Below are positions 42,278 through 54,300 of a stretch of DNA of 64,000 bases, piece after piece. Every line of letters begins with the position of its first letter. Position 1 is the first letter of the stretch. The DNA is from Bradyrhizobium sp. BRP22 (lineage in GTDB: Bacteria; Pseudomonadota; Alphaproteobacteria; Rhizobiales; Xanthobacteraceae), in NCBI RefSeq assembly GCF_020194175.1, contig NZ_JADYVX010000042.1:1-64000 (forward strand), written 5' to 3'. The notes under the pieces were generated by a model that saw nothing but the letters and a program-made list of their open reading frames with translations, ran no database searches and had not been told where the DNA came from. The position numbers were made by a program, and so were the translations under genes.

Positions 42278-42845
42278 CATCATCGAACACGGCACTTGGG
42301 CGCGCTACGTTCCCAACGTGCTCCCTCCGGAGGCACCCGCTGGCGCAATGTTCTGCAAGCGCGAGAGCGACGGGCAGGACTGGTACGAGTATGTGCATGG
42401 TGGCGCGGTGTTCGCACCGAATGCCATCACCGCCACGGTGGACATTGACGGGCGCGTTCAAGCTGTCACCCGAGAGGCGGATAGGCTGTTTCCTCAAAGC
42501 TGTCTGCTTATTGAAATCCTTGGCGACAACGAGACCGGGGACGTGCAGGCAGCATACGGCGGCAAGCTGTACGACCCGGTCGCCGGCACACTATCGACAT
42601 TTACGCCGCCGGCCGTAGTCCCCGAAAGCTGCACCAAGCTCGGCTTGAAACGGGCCTTCGAGGAACTCGGCATGTGGCAGCAGATCAAGGCTGCGATCGC
42701 GGCCGACCCCGAGGCGCAGGAAGAATGGGATCTCTGCATCGAGGTACGGCGCAGCGACCGCATCGTTCAGCGAATGATCGCAGAGCTTCAGTTCGCCACT
42801 GAGCAGGTCGACGACTTGCTCATTCGCGCAAACCAACTCGTTTAG
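42270..42845 (+). CDS. Tail fibre-associated protein
   Basis: 191 residues, overlapping the fibre gene by eight bases. N-terminal beta part (AMFCKRESDGQDWYEYVHGG) and a helical C-terminus (LKRAFEELGMWQQIKAAIAAD, IVQRMIAELQFATEQVDDLL). The layout resembles fibre assembly chaperones that pair with the preceding fibre. Function inferred from position. Confidence 0.65.
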   Translation: MLNIIEHGTWARYVPNVLPPEAPAGAMFCKRESDGQDWYEYVHGGAVFAPNAITATVDIDGRVQAVTREADRLFPQSCLLIEILGDNETGDVQAAYGGKLYDPVAGTLSTFTPPAVVPESCTKLGLKRAFEELGMWQQIKAAIAADPEAQEEWDLCIEVRRSDRIVQRMIAELQFATEQVDDLLIRANQLV

Positions 42846-42858
42846 AGCGTCTGGACCC

Positions 42859-43338
42859 ATGCCCATCAGAACCGAAGGAACCTTGATCCTCCGCGCTGCC
42901 ATGTCGGATCAGGATGCGATCGAGATCCACAAGCTTCTCATGCTTATGGGAACGGAGGTCGCGCAGGCGCCGGTCGATCCCATCATCGTGATGGAGGACA
43001 TCTACAAGCTGATTAACGAACCGAACCACGGCGCCTTCCTGATGGCGACGCGCGGCGGCAAGCTCATCGGCGTCATGGGCCTCGAGAACAGCCGGTACCG
43101 CTACTCGCGGGAATACTGCATTCGCGAGGTCTATTTCTTCGTCCACCCGGACCATCGCAGCCAGGACGTTGGTCCGGCCCTCCTTCAGGAGGCCACGGCG
43201 ATCGCCGACATGGCCGGTAAGGAGCTTTACGTCACCATAGCCAATCCCAACCGCCGCAGGGGACGGGCTGAGAAGATCGCGGCATTGCTCCGGTACCAAC
43301 CGGTGGGCTCAATCTACGCACTGCATCCGAGGAACTGA
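42859..43338 (+). CDS. GNAT-family N-acetyltransferase
   Basis: 159 residues. The GNAT core is clear: REVYFFVHPDHRSQDVGPALL holds beta4, the pyrophosphate-binding turn (here Q/D instead of the usual R/Q-x-x-G-x-G/A, so slightly divergent) and alpha3; YVTIANPNRRRGRAEKI follows. Podoviruses often carry one such gene inside the tail cluster. The substrate is unknown, possibly a virion or host protein. Confidence 0.8.
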   Translation: MPIRTEGTLILRAAMSDQDAIEIHKLLMLMGTEVAQAPVDPIIVMEDIYKLINEPNHGAFLMATRGGKLIGVMGLENSRYRYSREYCIREVYFFVHPDHRSQDVGPALLQEATAIADMAGKELYVTIANPNRRRGRAEKIAALLRYQPVGSIYALHPRN

Positions 43339-43341
43339 AAC

Positions 43342-44496
43342 ATGGGTTGCTTCGGCGACATGGAAGCCACCAAGCAGCAGACGACGACGCTGCCGAGCTG
43401 GCTCACCGACGCGGCACAGACCAACATCGGCAAGGCAACCGACGTCGCAAGCCGGCCGTTCACGCCTTACCAGGGCGAGATGGTCGCGCCGCTCACGCAA
43501 AACCAGCAGGACGCCTTCGGCCTCATCAAATCCATTGCGGGCTCGAGTAACCCCTATCTCTCGGATATTGAGAACCTCTACAAATCGTTCTCGACCACGC
43601 CGGCATCGAGCGTGTCCGCGCCGAGCATCCTCGGCGGCGACAAGACGGTCGCGAACACGACCATCTCCGACTACATGTCGCCGTACATCATGGCGGCGCT
43701 CAATCCGCAGCTCGATGACCTCGCGCGGACTGGTGTCGCGCAACGCCAGGCACTCGACGCTTCGGCAACGATGGACGGCGCCTTCGGCGATGCTCGCTCT
43801 GGTGTGGCGCTCGCCAACCAGTATCGCGACGAGGCAAGGAACCGCGAGAACATCATCGGGACCGGCTACAACACGGCCTTCAACACTGCGGCTGGGCTGC
43901 GCGGGCAGGACATCACCAACAGCATCAACACCCAGACCACCAATGCGAACCTGCTTGAGACGGCGCTGCAGCGGGCTATCACCGGCGGCAAAGCGTTTCA
44001 GGATCTCGATACGTCGCAGGTCAATCGGGGGCTCACGACGGCCGACGCGCTCGCGAAGGCGGGTCAGACTGAGCAGCAGACCAACCAGGCGAAGGACACG
44101 GCTGCGTTTCAGGAGTTCCTGCGCGGTCAAGGCTGGGATCAGCAGCAGATTTCTTGGCTCACGTCGGTGCTCGCTGGCACGCCACACGATACGACGACGA
44201 CTGTGTCGCAGCCGAACAACTCGGGCTGGGGCATCGCTGGATCGCTCATCAGCATGCTTCCTGCGATCATCTCCGACCGACGGCTCAAGACCGACATCGC
44301 CGTGATCGGCGCAACCCTCGACGGCCTTCCGATCTATCGGTTCAAGTACGTCGGGAGCGACCAATGGCAGATCGGCCTGATGGCACAGGATGTCGAGGAG
44401 GTGAACCCGTCCGCTGTTGTAGAAGTCAACGGCGTGAAGGCGGTGAACTTGGAGCTTGCTACGCAGGCTGCGGCTGACATGGGAGCTGACGTCTAA
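43342..44496 (+). CDS. Virion protein with S74 intramolecular chaperone
   Basis: 384 residues. Residues 1-300 are Gln/Thr/Ala-rich and helical, like podovirus ejection or fibre proteins. The last 75 residues are an S74 autoprocessing chaperone: SDRRLKTDI (Ser311, Lys316) and WQIGLMAQDVEEVNPSAV. Self-cleavage before Ser311 is expected after trimer folding. It starts the block of ejection-type genes that ends in the giant protein. Confidence 0.8.
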   Translation: MGCFGDMEATKQQTTTLPSWLTDAAQTNIGKATDVASRPFTPYQGEMVAPLTQNQQDAFGLIKSIAGSSNPYLSDIENLYKSFSTTPASSVSAPSILGGDKTVANTTISDYMSPYIMAALNPQLDDLARTGVAQRQALDASATMDGAFGDARSGVALANQYRDEARNRENIIGTGYNTAFNTAAGLRGQDITNSINTQTTNANLLETALQRAITGGKAFQDLDTSQVNRGLTTADALAKAGQTEQQTNQAKDTAAFQEFLRGQGWDQQQISWLTSVLAGTPHDTTTTVSQPNNSGWGIAGSLISMLPAIISDRRLKTDIAVIGATLDGLPIYRFKYVGSDQWQIGLMAQDVEEVNPSAVVEVNGVKAVNLELATQAAADMGADV

Positions 44497-45326
44497 TGGA
44501 CCTCTCCGACCTCATCTCTGGCAACGCTTATGTGGGGCAAAATTTCCCGATCGGGATGCCGCCGGCGGCTGATGGTGGCGACGACCCCATCGCGAAGCTG
44601 AAGGAGCTCTTGCAGATCCAGCAGCAGGATCAGTCAACGCCCAGCGCGCCGCCAACCGATGTCAGCGCGCGCGCGCGATCGGTAAACGTTCCCCTGCCCG
44701 CGCCGCGGCCCGCTGGTGCTCCCGCGGCCGCGCCGCTCGTGGATCCTTCCGCGATCACCGCCTTTGCCCCTACTGACGTGCAGCGCGCCGCAAATGGCGC
44801 GCCACCGATCCCGCAGGACAGCAACAGCCTGCTCTCGGCGATCACGGGCCGGCAGAGTCAAACGCCCACGAGCCGTGCCATGACTGCGCTCGGCGGTGGG
44901 CTCTCGACAGTCGAAGGCAACACCGCCGGCGGCGCCTTCGCGCGCGGCCTGGGCGGTGGCCTGAAGGCGCAGACCGCCCAAGACAAGACCGACTTCGACG
45001 AGAAGATGAAGGCGTTCAAAGCGGTGCAGGACGCCCAGCAGAGCGGCACCAGCGAGCAGTACAAGACTGCCCTGACGAACTACTACAAGGTGATCACCGA
45101 CCAGAAGAACCGCCAAGCGACCGCGGCTGCGAGCACGCCCGCTGCCAAGACCGCCTCGGCCGCGCCCGCCACGAAGAAGGCCGGCAAGCCGAACGAGATC
45201 TCGTTCGACGGTGACGGCAGCCAGGGCTCCCCCTATCAGCCCAAATCCAAGGACGACTACGACGAAATTCCGTCCGGCACCTATTACGTCCATCCGTCCA
45301 CCGGACAGCTTCGGCTCAAGAAGTAA
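44496..45326 (+). CDS. Probable internal/ejection virion protein
   Basis: 276 residues, Ala/Pro/Gln-rich, mostly disordered or helical, ending in a small beta segment (IPSGTYYVHPSTGQLRLKK). Its first residues MDLSDLISG closely match the start of the giant protein (MNFEDLITG), which suggests a shared targeting or packaging peptide. It lies directly upstream of the giant gene. Confidence 0.65.
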   Translation: MDLSDLISGNAYVGQNFPIGMPPAADGGDDPIAKLKELLQIQQQDQSTPSAPPTDVSARARSVNVPLPAPRPAGAPAAAPLVDPSAITAFAPTDVQRAANGAPPIPQDSNSLLSAITGRQSQTPTSRAMTALGGGLSTVEGNTAGGAFARGLGGGLKAQTAQDKTDFDEKMKAFKAVQDAQQSGTSEQYKTALTNYYKVITDQKNRQATAAASTPAAKTASAAPATKKAGKPNEISFDGDGSQGSPYQPKSKDDYDEIPSGTYYVHPSTGQLRLKK

Positions 45327-45334
45327 TCCCACGC

Positions 45335-48300
45335 ATGAATTTTGAAGATCTCATCACCGGCCTGGCCGGTGAACAATCCTCTGCGCCTGTGGATCAGAAC
45401 CTCGTGATGGATCGCCTGATCCGCAAAGGAATGGAGCGGCTCAACGAGGGCGCCGGACCGCCGCCGGCGGCACCTGTGCAGCAGCCGCTCGATTTCGGGG
45501 CGGACGACGAGATCATCTCCGCGAAGCCGACTCGATCTGCGACGCCCAAGCAGCCCAAGACCACGGACTTCGGCGGCGACGATGAAGTGATCGGTACCGC
45601 GCCGATCAAGAGCCCGCCGCTGCCCACCGCGCGGCCGGCCGAAGCCGATACGATCGAGAGTCCGGTACCGCTCCCGAAATCCCGCCCCGCGGAGGCGCCG
45701 GGCCTAATCCAGCCAACCCAGCCGATGCCGGAGGTTCAGCCGCTCGACAACGCGCCGTTCCGCGCGCCGAGCAGCGGTCTGACCACGAACATGCTGACCG
45801 GCGAAGAGGCATGGGCGGAGCGCCAGGCCAGCATCAAGGCAGCCGAGGATGCCGTCGCCGAGGCCCGCACGCGCCTTCAGGTGGCCCAGCAGCGCCAGAG
45901 CGCCGTGCTGGCCCCAAGCACGCGCCGCGGCACTACAGGCGACCTGCAGCGCCAGGCGGTCGATGCTGAGGTCGACAACGCGACTGCCAACTTGGCGCAG
46001 GCCGAGCAGGCGCTGGCCGCAGCCCAGCGCGCCGCTCCTCCCACCCAGAACAAGGTCCGCGACGCGGCGTCCCGCTTTGCCACCGCGATCGGAAGCGCGA
46101 TCCCTGACACGATCGGCGGTCTCGCGCGCCCCGTCGATGCCACCCTCGATGCTGCCGGCGTGGAAGGCGGTACCGGTGTCGCCGAGAAGATGCGGGGCAT
46201 TTCGAGGAAGGTCGGCATCGAGAATCAGCCAGACCCCACCCGCGACGAGGAACTGACCGCACAGATCGGCCAGGGCGCGGGATCTGCGGTCGGCTTCGTC
46301 GTGACCGGCGTAGTCGGCAGGGCAGCGGGACTGCCGGCGGCGGTGACGTCGGCTGTTGCCGGCGGCGCGCAGAACGCTGAGCAGTATTACCGCGAAGCGA
46401 ACGAGATGGGCGAGCCCGCCTACAAGAAGGCGCTCGCCTACATCGCTGGCGGCGCGATTGGCTCGACCGAGGGTGTCGGTCTCGGCCGTCTCGGCGACGC
46501 GATCGAACACATGGACAATGCCAGCGGCGGCGCCGTGAAGCGCTACTTCGGCCTCATCCTGAAGGAGATGGGCGAGGAAGGTCTGCAGGAAGGCGTGCAG
46601 CAGCTCCTCGACAACATCGCTAAGCTGGGCCTATTCGGCAAAGACCCGGGCGACATCACCGCCGGGGTGGCACAGAACGCGCTCGTCGGCGCCATGCTCG
46701 GCATGGGTATGGCCGGCGTCGCGAGCGCGCCGTCGCTTCTCACCGGCCGCCGCGCCGAGGCTGGCGTGCCGGTACCGCCGCAGCAGCCGGTCACGCCGGA
46801 GGACATCCTGCGTCAGGTGCTCGCGGAGTCGCCGAACCCGCCGGTGCCGCCGCCCGCCCCGCCGGCTGCACCTGCGCAGCCGATGCTTGGGCCTGCCCCG
46901 GTCATGCAGCAGCCGGAGACCCCGCCGGCGCCTCCGCGCCAGCCCGAGATGCCGCCTTCGCCGCCCGCGCAAGCGGTCGAGCCTATCCCGCCGGCCACGG
47001 CCGCAGGCGAGGAGACCGCGCTCCTTCGCGGCATGGGCTACACCGACGAGCAAATCGCTGACATGTCGCCCGCCCAGCGAGAGGGCGAAGCCGCGGAGGC
47101 GCGCGAGTCCGGCATCAAGCCGGAGTTCGGCGCCGATGACCACGTCGTCGGATCGCGCGCGGTGCCGGTCAATGTCGAGACCGCAGCCGACCTGAAAGCC
47201 GCTCTCGACACCGTCAGCAAGGACTACACACCTGCCCAGGGCGAGGCGAACAACCGCCAACTCGGTCACGTCAAGTGGAACGGTCTTGACATCTCGATTG
47301 AGACCGAGGCTGGCGGCGTGCGCCGCGGCCAGAACCCTGAGACCAAGGAGCCGTGGGAAACCCGAATGGGTGCAGCCTACGGCTACATCCGGGGCACCAC
47401 CGGCGCCGACGGGATGCACGTCGATGTGTTCATGGGCGAGCACCCTGAGAACGAGCAGGTCTACGTCATCGACGAAAACGACGCCGAGACCGGCAAATTC
47501 CGCCAGCATAAGGTCATGGCTGGCTTTGACAGCGAGCAGGCCGCTCGCGAAGCCTATCTCAGCACCTCGAGCAAGGGCGAAAAGACCCTCGGCGCGATCG
47601 CGCCCATGTCGGTCGACGAGCTCCGGTCCTGGCTGCGCGATGGCGATCTAAAAGCGCCGGTCGTTACGACCAAGGCCGTCACTCCCCCCAAGACCATCAA
47701 GAGCAGCGAGCCGACGTCACTCCTGCAATTCATTGCCAGCAAGGGTGGCATCTCGCCCAACCCGGAGCTGACCGCGCTCGGGCTCACCGGTTCGCACCGC
47801 GTGAACGTTCCGGGCCGCGCGGGCCGCTTCGCCGTGGTCCGACCGACGGGCATGAACCTCGACCAGATGCGCGAGGCCGCCGAGGAAGCCGGGTATTTCC
47901 GCGGCACGGCGGACGGCACCAGCACCGTGCGGGACTTCCTCGATGCGGTCGACAACGAGCTGCGCGGCCAGCGCCGCCTGCCGGAGGGCCAGGAGGGCGA
48001 GCCGACCAGGCGGGAGACCGAGCGGATCGAGGAGGAGAACGCCAACCGCGACGTCCTCCTCGCCCAGAACCGCGCCGAGATCGAGGCGATGCTGGAAAGC
48101 TACGGCCAGCCGTCTAGCCTCAACCGGCCCGAGGACATCGCCTTGGCTGCCGAGATCATGGCCGACGAGGACCTGGACCCGGACGAGGCACTCGAGCGCG
48201 CAGCGATGCGCAACCTCGAAGCCGACATGCCGGTGACGCCGGAAGAGACTGATGATATCTTTGACTTTGGAGCATTCGATGCTGTTCAACCCGGACCAAC

Positions 48301-51300
48301 ACAAGCGGATGAGCGTCCTGCTGCGGACGAAGGCAGCGGAGACAGACGATCCGGACGAGAAGGAGGACCTGCTGAAGAGGTCCGCGACCTTCCTGACGTT
48401 GGCGAAGATCGCCAAGGATCCGGCGAAGGTGAGGCGCCAACCGCGGCCGAGCGAGCCGAGCGACCCAGCGAAGAAGTTCCAGAACCTGTAGATGCCTCGC
48501 TCGCCGAGAAGGCAAAGGCCGAAGGCTTCGACACCTCGGCGGAGTATTGGCACGGCACCACATACGGACCGTTCACGACGTTCAAGGAATCTACGCTCGA
48601 TAACGATGTTCTCGGCCCCGCGATTTATTTGAGCGCCAGAAAAAGCAGTGCCGAGATGTACGGTCCAGGCCGCGGTGGCGGCCATTTGCTTGGCCCGTTC
48701 TGGGTGCGCGGCAATATCGTGAAGCCCGAAACGATGGTGCCGTGGGAGGCTGACGGCGCATCGAACAAGATGGCGAAAGCCATTCATGTGATGGGGCGTC
48801 TCAGGCTTACCTTGGAGAGAGGTGCGGATCGTCGCGAACCGTGGGGCAAGGATCTGACGCCTGCTCAATACGCTCGCGAGTTTTGGAAGCGCCGTGGTGT
48901 CGACGGCTATAACTCGGGCGGCGGGTTCGAAGTCGCGATCTACGATCCGGCAAATATACGGGCTGGCTTCACGATCGACGGTGACAAGATTATTGTGGAG
49001 CAGCCACCAAACACCGAGCGCACCGACGCTGGCGAGCAGACTGTCCTCCCAGGCGCTGAGAAGATCAGCCAGGCCGAGCAGGCGCAGCGCAAGGCGGATG
49101 AGCCGCTTAGGCCCAAGGCTGCGCAGCACCCGGCCGACGAAGGCTTATTCGGCGACGAGAATAAACAGACCGATCTTCTCGATCTCACCAAGGCCCGCGA
49201 AAGCGGGCCTTCTGATTCAGATCTCGACTTTGACAGCATCATCGACGATGCGCTCGACAAGTATGCCCCAGAGCCGAAGGCCAAGCGCACCGCCAGCGCC
49301 GCCGCGAAGTCCGCCGCCAAGAACGTGGGCATGGGCCTCGCCGAGGTGGCAAAGGGGCTCGACGCTCTGTTCAGCCCGAAGGGCAAGCTGGGCTCTGGCC
49401 CGACCTTCGACGATGAGACCTATGCGAAGGCCAAGCCGTTCTTCATGGCGGGAGTGGCGCATTTCGCGGAGGCGGGTCGCGACGTAAAGGCGATGCTCGA
49501 CGAGCTCGTGAAGTATCTCGTCCAAACCGCCAAGATGGACCGCGCTGCCATCAACGCGATGCGCCCCTACCTGATCCGCTTCGCCCAGGACGTCCGGTCG
49601 GGCGCAATTGACCTCTCAGCACAGGAGACTGATAATGGCGCCGCGGAGTCAGCCGATGAGCGTTCCGGAGCTGAAAGCCTTAGCCAGGAAGCACTGGACC
49701 GAGTTTCTGCCGAAGATGGTGGCGGAGCTTCGGGCGTCGGGGACATTGGAGGAGGAACTGCAGGGAGCAGCGAACCTCGCGCAGACGGAGATCGAGCAGC
49801 TCAAGAGCCGGGGCTATCAGGAGAGCGAGGCGCGGGAGGTAGCGCTGCCGAAGTTCATCCTGCTGCCGGCGGAGCCCGTGGACGACGAGCAGGCGCGCGA
49901 GCTGGCGGCAAAAGAGGCCGAGTATCAGAAGCACCCGCCGGTACCGAACGATCCAGAGGAGAACCTTCCGGTCCGGTAACGCCGGCCGAGGCCCCGAACC
50001 TCCCTGCCCTCAACTACCGCATCACCGACGAAACCGAACTCGGGCAAGGCTCCGAAGGCCAGAAGTTCCGCGACAACATCGCGGCGATCGAGACGCTGAA
50101 GCGGATCGAACGCGAGAACCGTCGCGCGACGCCGGACGAGCAGCGCGCGCTTGCGCGCTATGTCGGCTGGGGCGGCCTAGCCAATGCCTTCCGCGATACG
50201 GACGGCAACCTCAAACCCGATTGGAAGGATCGCGGAGAGCAGCTCGAAACCCTCCTGACCAAAGACGAGCTGACGGCCGCGCGCCGTTCCACCCGCAACG
50301 CGCACTATACCTCTCGCACCGTGGTCGACGCGATGTGGGAGGCCGCGCGCCATCTCGGCTTCAAGGGCGGTCTTGCGCTCGAGCTGTCGTCCGGTACCGG
50401 AAACTTCCTCGGCCTGGTGCCGGAGGAAATCGCGGGAAACACTCGCTTCATCGCGGTGGAGTTCGACAGCGTCACCGCGCGCATCGCCAAGGCACTCTAT
50501 CCGCAGGACACCGTTCTGCATTCCGGCCTGCACAAGCTGCCGCTACCGTCTGGTGAAGCCGTTCTCAACATCGGCAATCCGCCGTTCGGCGCGGAGTCGC
50601 TGCGCTTCCAGTATCAGCCCGAGCTCAACGGGCTTTCGATCCACAACCAGTTCTTCCTCGCCGGTCTCGACGCCCTGCAACCGGGGGGCCTGCAGATCCT
50701 TGTCGTCTCGCGCTACCTGATGGACGCGCAGGACACCAAGGCGCGCGAGATGATTGCGACCAAGGCGAAGTTTCTGGGTGCGATCCGTCTGCCCGACACT
50801 GCGTTCAAGGAGAACGCCCGCACCGACGTGGTGACGGATATCGTTTTCCTGCAGCGGCATACGCCGGCCGAGGGAGAAGCGACCGCCGAAGAGATCGCCA
50901 ACTTCAAGAAGGACAAGAGCGGCGACCTCCCCGCATGGGTCAACACCACGACCGTCCGCGATCCGCTGGGCGGCGAGGACTTGGTGGTGAACAGCTATTT
51001 CGCCCGCAACCCCGCCATGGTCATGGGGAAGCTCGAGCGCTCCGGCGCCATGCGCCAGAAGGGTGAGGTGAACGTCACGCTGGCGAATGGCGCCGATCTT
51101 GGAGCGATGCTCCGCAAGGCCATCCAGCGGCTCCCACGCGACGTCCTCGACCTGCACCAGGACGTGATGGACGCGACGCTGAAGCGCTATCAGACCATGG
51201 CGGAGTCGCTCGGCATCGCGCTGGCCGGTCATGAGGTCGGCCACGTCGAGCGCACTGACGGCAAGCTGTACCAGATCACCGAGCGCGAAACCCCGACCGG

Positions 51301-54300
51301 CGGCTATGAGCCCATTAAGCGGGCGATCACGCCGGATTCGCCGTGGTCGCGGCAACTGCTCATGGATGCCGAGCGCAGATGGTACACCCTCGAACCGAAG
51401 GTCGACGAGAAGGGCGCCAAGGTCAAAGCTGGCGCCCGAAATGTTTATGAGCGGAAGTATTTCGAAGGCAACCAGGTGCCGGCCGCGATGCGGCTCGGCA
51501 AGGCCAAATATGATAAGCTTTCAGCGCTGGTGACTCTGCGCGACCTCACGAAGCGCCAACTCACCCTCGAGGCGGAGGACGCCCCGACTGCTGAGATGGA
51601 GGGTAACCGGACGAAGCTGGCGAAAGCTTACAAGGACTTCGTCGGATCGAACGGCTATCTCAACGACGCGGCGAACCTCCGCCTCTTGAACGATCTGCCG
51701 GACGGCGCGCTGGTGCTCGCCTTGGAGACCAGCTACCGCGCCCCGGTCACGCACACCAAGGCAGCGCGCACGGGTGAAAACGCCCGCCCCGCCTCCGCGA
51801 CGCCGGCACCGATCATCTCGCGCCGCGTGGTGCCGAAGTATGAGCCCGCCACGCGAGCAGAGACCGCGCAGGACGCGCTCTCGATCACGCTCTCGGAAGT
51901 CGGCCACGCCGACATGGACCGCATCGCCGAGTTGCTCGGCATCTCCCGCGAACAGGCAATCGAGCAACTGATCAGCGGCGACAAGCCCCTGCTCTACAAG
52001 GACCCCGAGACCAACAGCTACGAGACGGCCAACGGCTATCTATCTGGCAACGTCGTCCGCAAGCTGAAGGCCGCCCAGGCCGCGGGGCTGAACAAGAACG
52101 CCGAGGCCCTTGAGAAGGTGCAGCCTGCGCGCTGGAGTGCCGAGAACATCTCGGTCATGCCCGGCTCGAACTGGGTGCCGCCGAAGGTCTACGCGGATTT
52201 CGCGCAGCATCTCTTTGGCGTCCCAGCCAGGGTGCACTATTCCCAGATCACCAACTCCTTCAACCTCTACGTGGACGACTACAGCCGCGAGAAGGCCGAT
52301 CAGTGGGGCACCGCTGACGTCACCGCCGACGCGATCCTGCGCGGCATTCTCAACTCCCGCGTTCCAAAGGTCATCCGCGAGGACGGCGAAGGAAAGAAGT
52401 ATGTCGATCAGGAGGCAACCGCGCTCGTCTCGCTGAAGGCGAAGGAGATCGAGAACGACTTTGCCGATTGGGTGTTTGCCAACTCCGAGCGGCGCAATCT
52501 CCTCGTCGACATCTACAACGAGAAGTTCAACACCCGCGTCAATCGGCAGCACGACGGCTCGCACCTGACGCTCCCCGGGAAGGTGCCGGATGAAGTGATC
52601 CGGCTGCGTCGCCATCAGAAAAACGCCGTGTGGCGCGGCATCTACGAGCGGTTCATGCTGCTCGACCATGTGGTCGGCGCCGGCAAGACCTTCACCGCGA
52701 TCGCGCGTGTGATGGAGCGCCGCCGCATGGGCCTGTCCCGCAAGCCCATGATCGTGGTGCCGAACCATCTCGTCGATCAGTGGACGGCTGACGTCTATCG
52801 CCTCTACCCCGGCGCCAAGGTGCTCGCCGCCGGCAAGAACCAGTTCGACAAGAAGGACCGGCGCCGGCTGTTCGCCAAGATCGCAACGGGCGATTGGGAC
52901 GTCGTCATCGTCCCGCACTCTTCCTTCGGCTTCATCGGCATCTCTCCGGAGACCGAAAGCCGATTCCTCGAAGAGGAACTGCGCCTCGCGAAGGAGGCAG
53001 TGCAGGAAGCACAGGACCAGGCCGCAGCCGATGGCATTGGCGGACGAACTAAGCCGTTCACGGTCAAGGAAGCCGAGCGGCTCGTCACTGCGATTGAGGG
53101 CCGTCTGGATGCCCTGAAAAAGCAGGGTCGCGACAACATGCTCACCTTCGAGCAGATGGGCGTGGACGACCTGACGGTGGACGAGGCCCACGAGTTCAAG
53201 AACCTGTTCTATTCCTCGCGCCTGACCGGCGTGCGCGGCATGGGCGACAAGAGCGGCTCCCAGAAGGCGTTCGACCTCTACAACAAGGTCCGAGTGCTGC
53301 GCGATAGCCCGAACGGCACCGTCACGTTCATGACGGGCACGCCAATCTCCAATAGCGCCGTCGAGATGTACACGATGATGCGCTACCTCGCGGCCAAGGA
53401 TTTGCAGGATCTTGGCATCGAGCACTTCGACGCCTGGCGCTCGCAATATGTCTCCGCGACGGCGAAGTTCGAGCCGACTGAGGCCGGCGGCCTGAAGGAA
53501 GTTACCCGCCTCGGCCGCACCTGGTCGAACATGCGGGCATTGATGGAGCTCTATTACTCCTTCACCGACGCGGTCTCCCAGGAAGACATTAACCGCTGGT
53601 ACGCCGAGGACAACGACGGCGCCCGCTTCCCGGTACCGAAGGTTCGGACCGGCGGCCGCAAGGAGGTTGTGGTCCAGCCGACGGCGGCGCAGTCGGAGAT
53701 GCTGCGGTCGATCGTGGCCGGCTTCAACAATCTGCCGAACATCAAAGACCCGTTCGAGCGCAATGCCACCCGGCTGCGGCTGATGGACCGTGCGCGCAAG
53801 GTCTCGCTCGACGTGCGCGCGGCCGATCCGAGCAGCGAGAGCGACGAGGCTGGCAGCAAGCTCGGCCAGATCGCCGATAACATCTACCGGATTTACAAGG
53901 AGAGCGCCAAAGACGCGGGCACCCAGCTTGTATTCGTCGACCGCAGCGTTCCCGCGGCGAAGAGCGACAAGAAGGTCTCAAAGGACTATGACGACCTGAT
54001 CGCCCGGCGCGATGCGGCCCTCGAGGCGGGCGACGAGGCGAAATACCGCGACCTTGTCGAGCAGCTCGAGAAGTTCGATCCAAACGAGATGGAGACCCTA
54101 CGCGCGGCGCAGGCCGGCGGCTGGAACGCCTATGACCAGCTCAAGGGCAATCTGATCGCGCGCGGCATCCCTGCCGACGAAATCCGCTTCGTGCAGGAGG
54201 CCAACAACGATGCCGAGAAAAAGGCGCTGTTCGATAACGTGAATGACGGTACCGTGCGCGTCCTGATCGGCTCGACGCCCCGCATGGGCGCCGGCACCAA

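Noticed and set aside
36501..45326. Tail-assembly frameshift pair or tape-measure gene (siphovirus or myovirus signature)
   Set aside because: No tape-measure-like long coil, tube or sheath gene exists. The adaptor, hub and fibre order is that of a short-tailed phage.
45394..47034. Several minus-strand frames over the N-terminal part of the giant gene
   Set aside because: Gly/Ala/Arg-rich shadows of a GC-rich gene with no start signals.
52040..53446. Long minus-strand frame inside the giant gene (468 codons)
   Set aside because: Lies opposite the helicase core, where the giant frame shows Walker A, DEAH and other motifs. Unlike the three accepted embedded genes it lacks a ribosome site, and the main frame there is not low-complexity.
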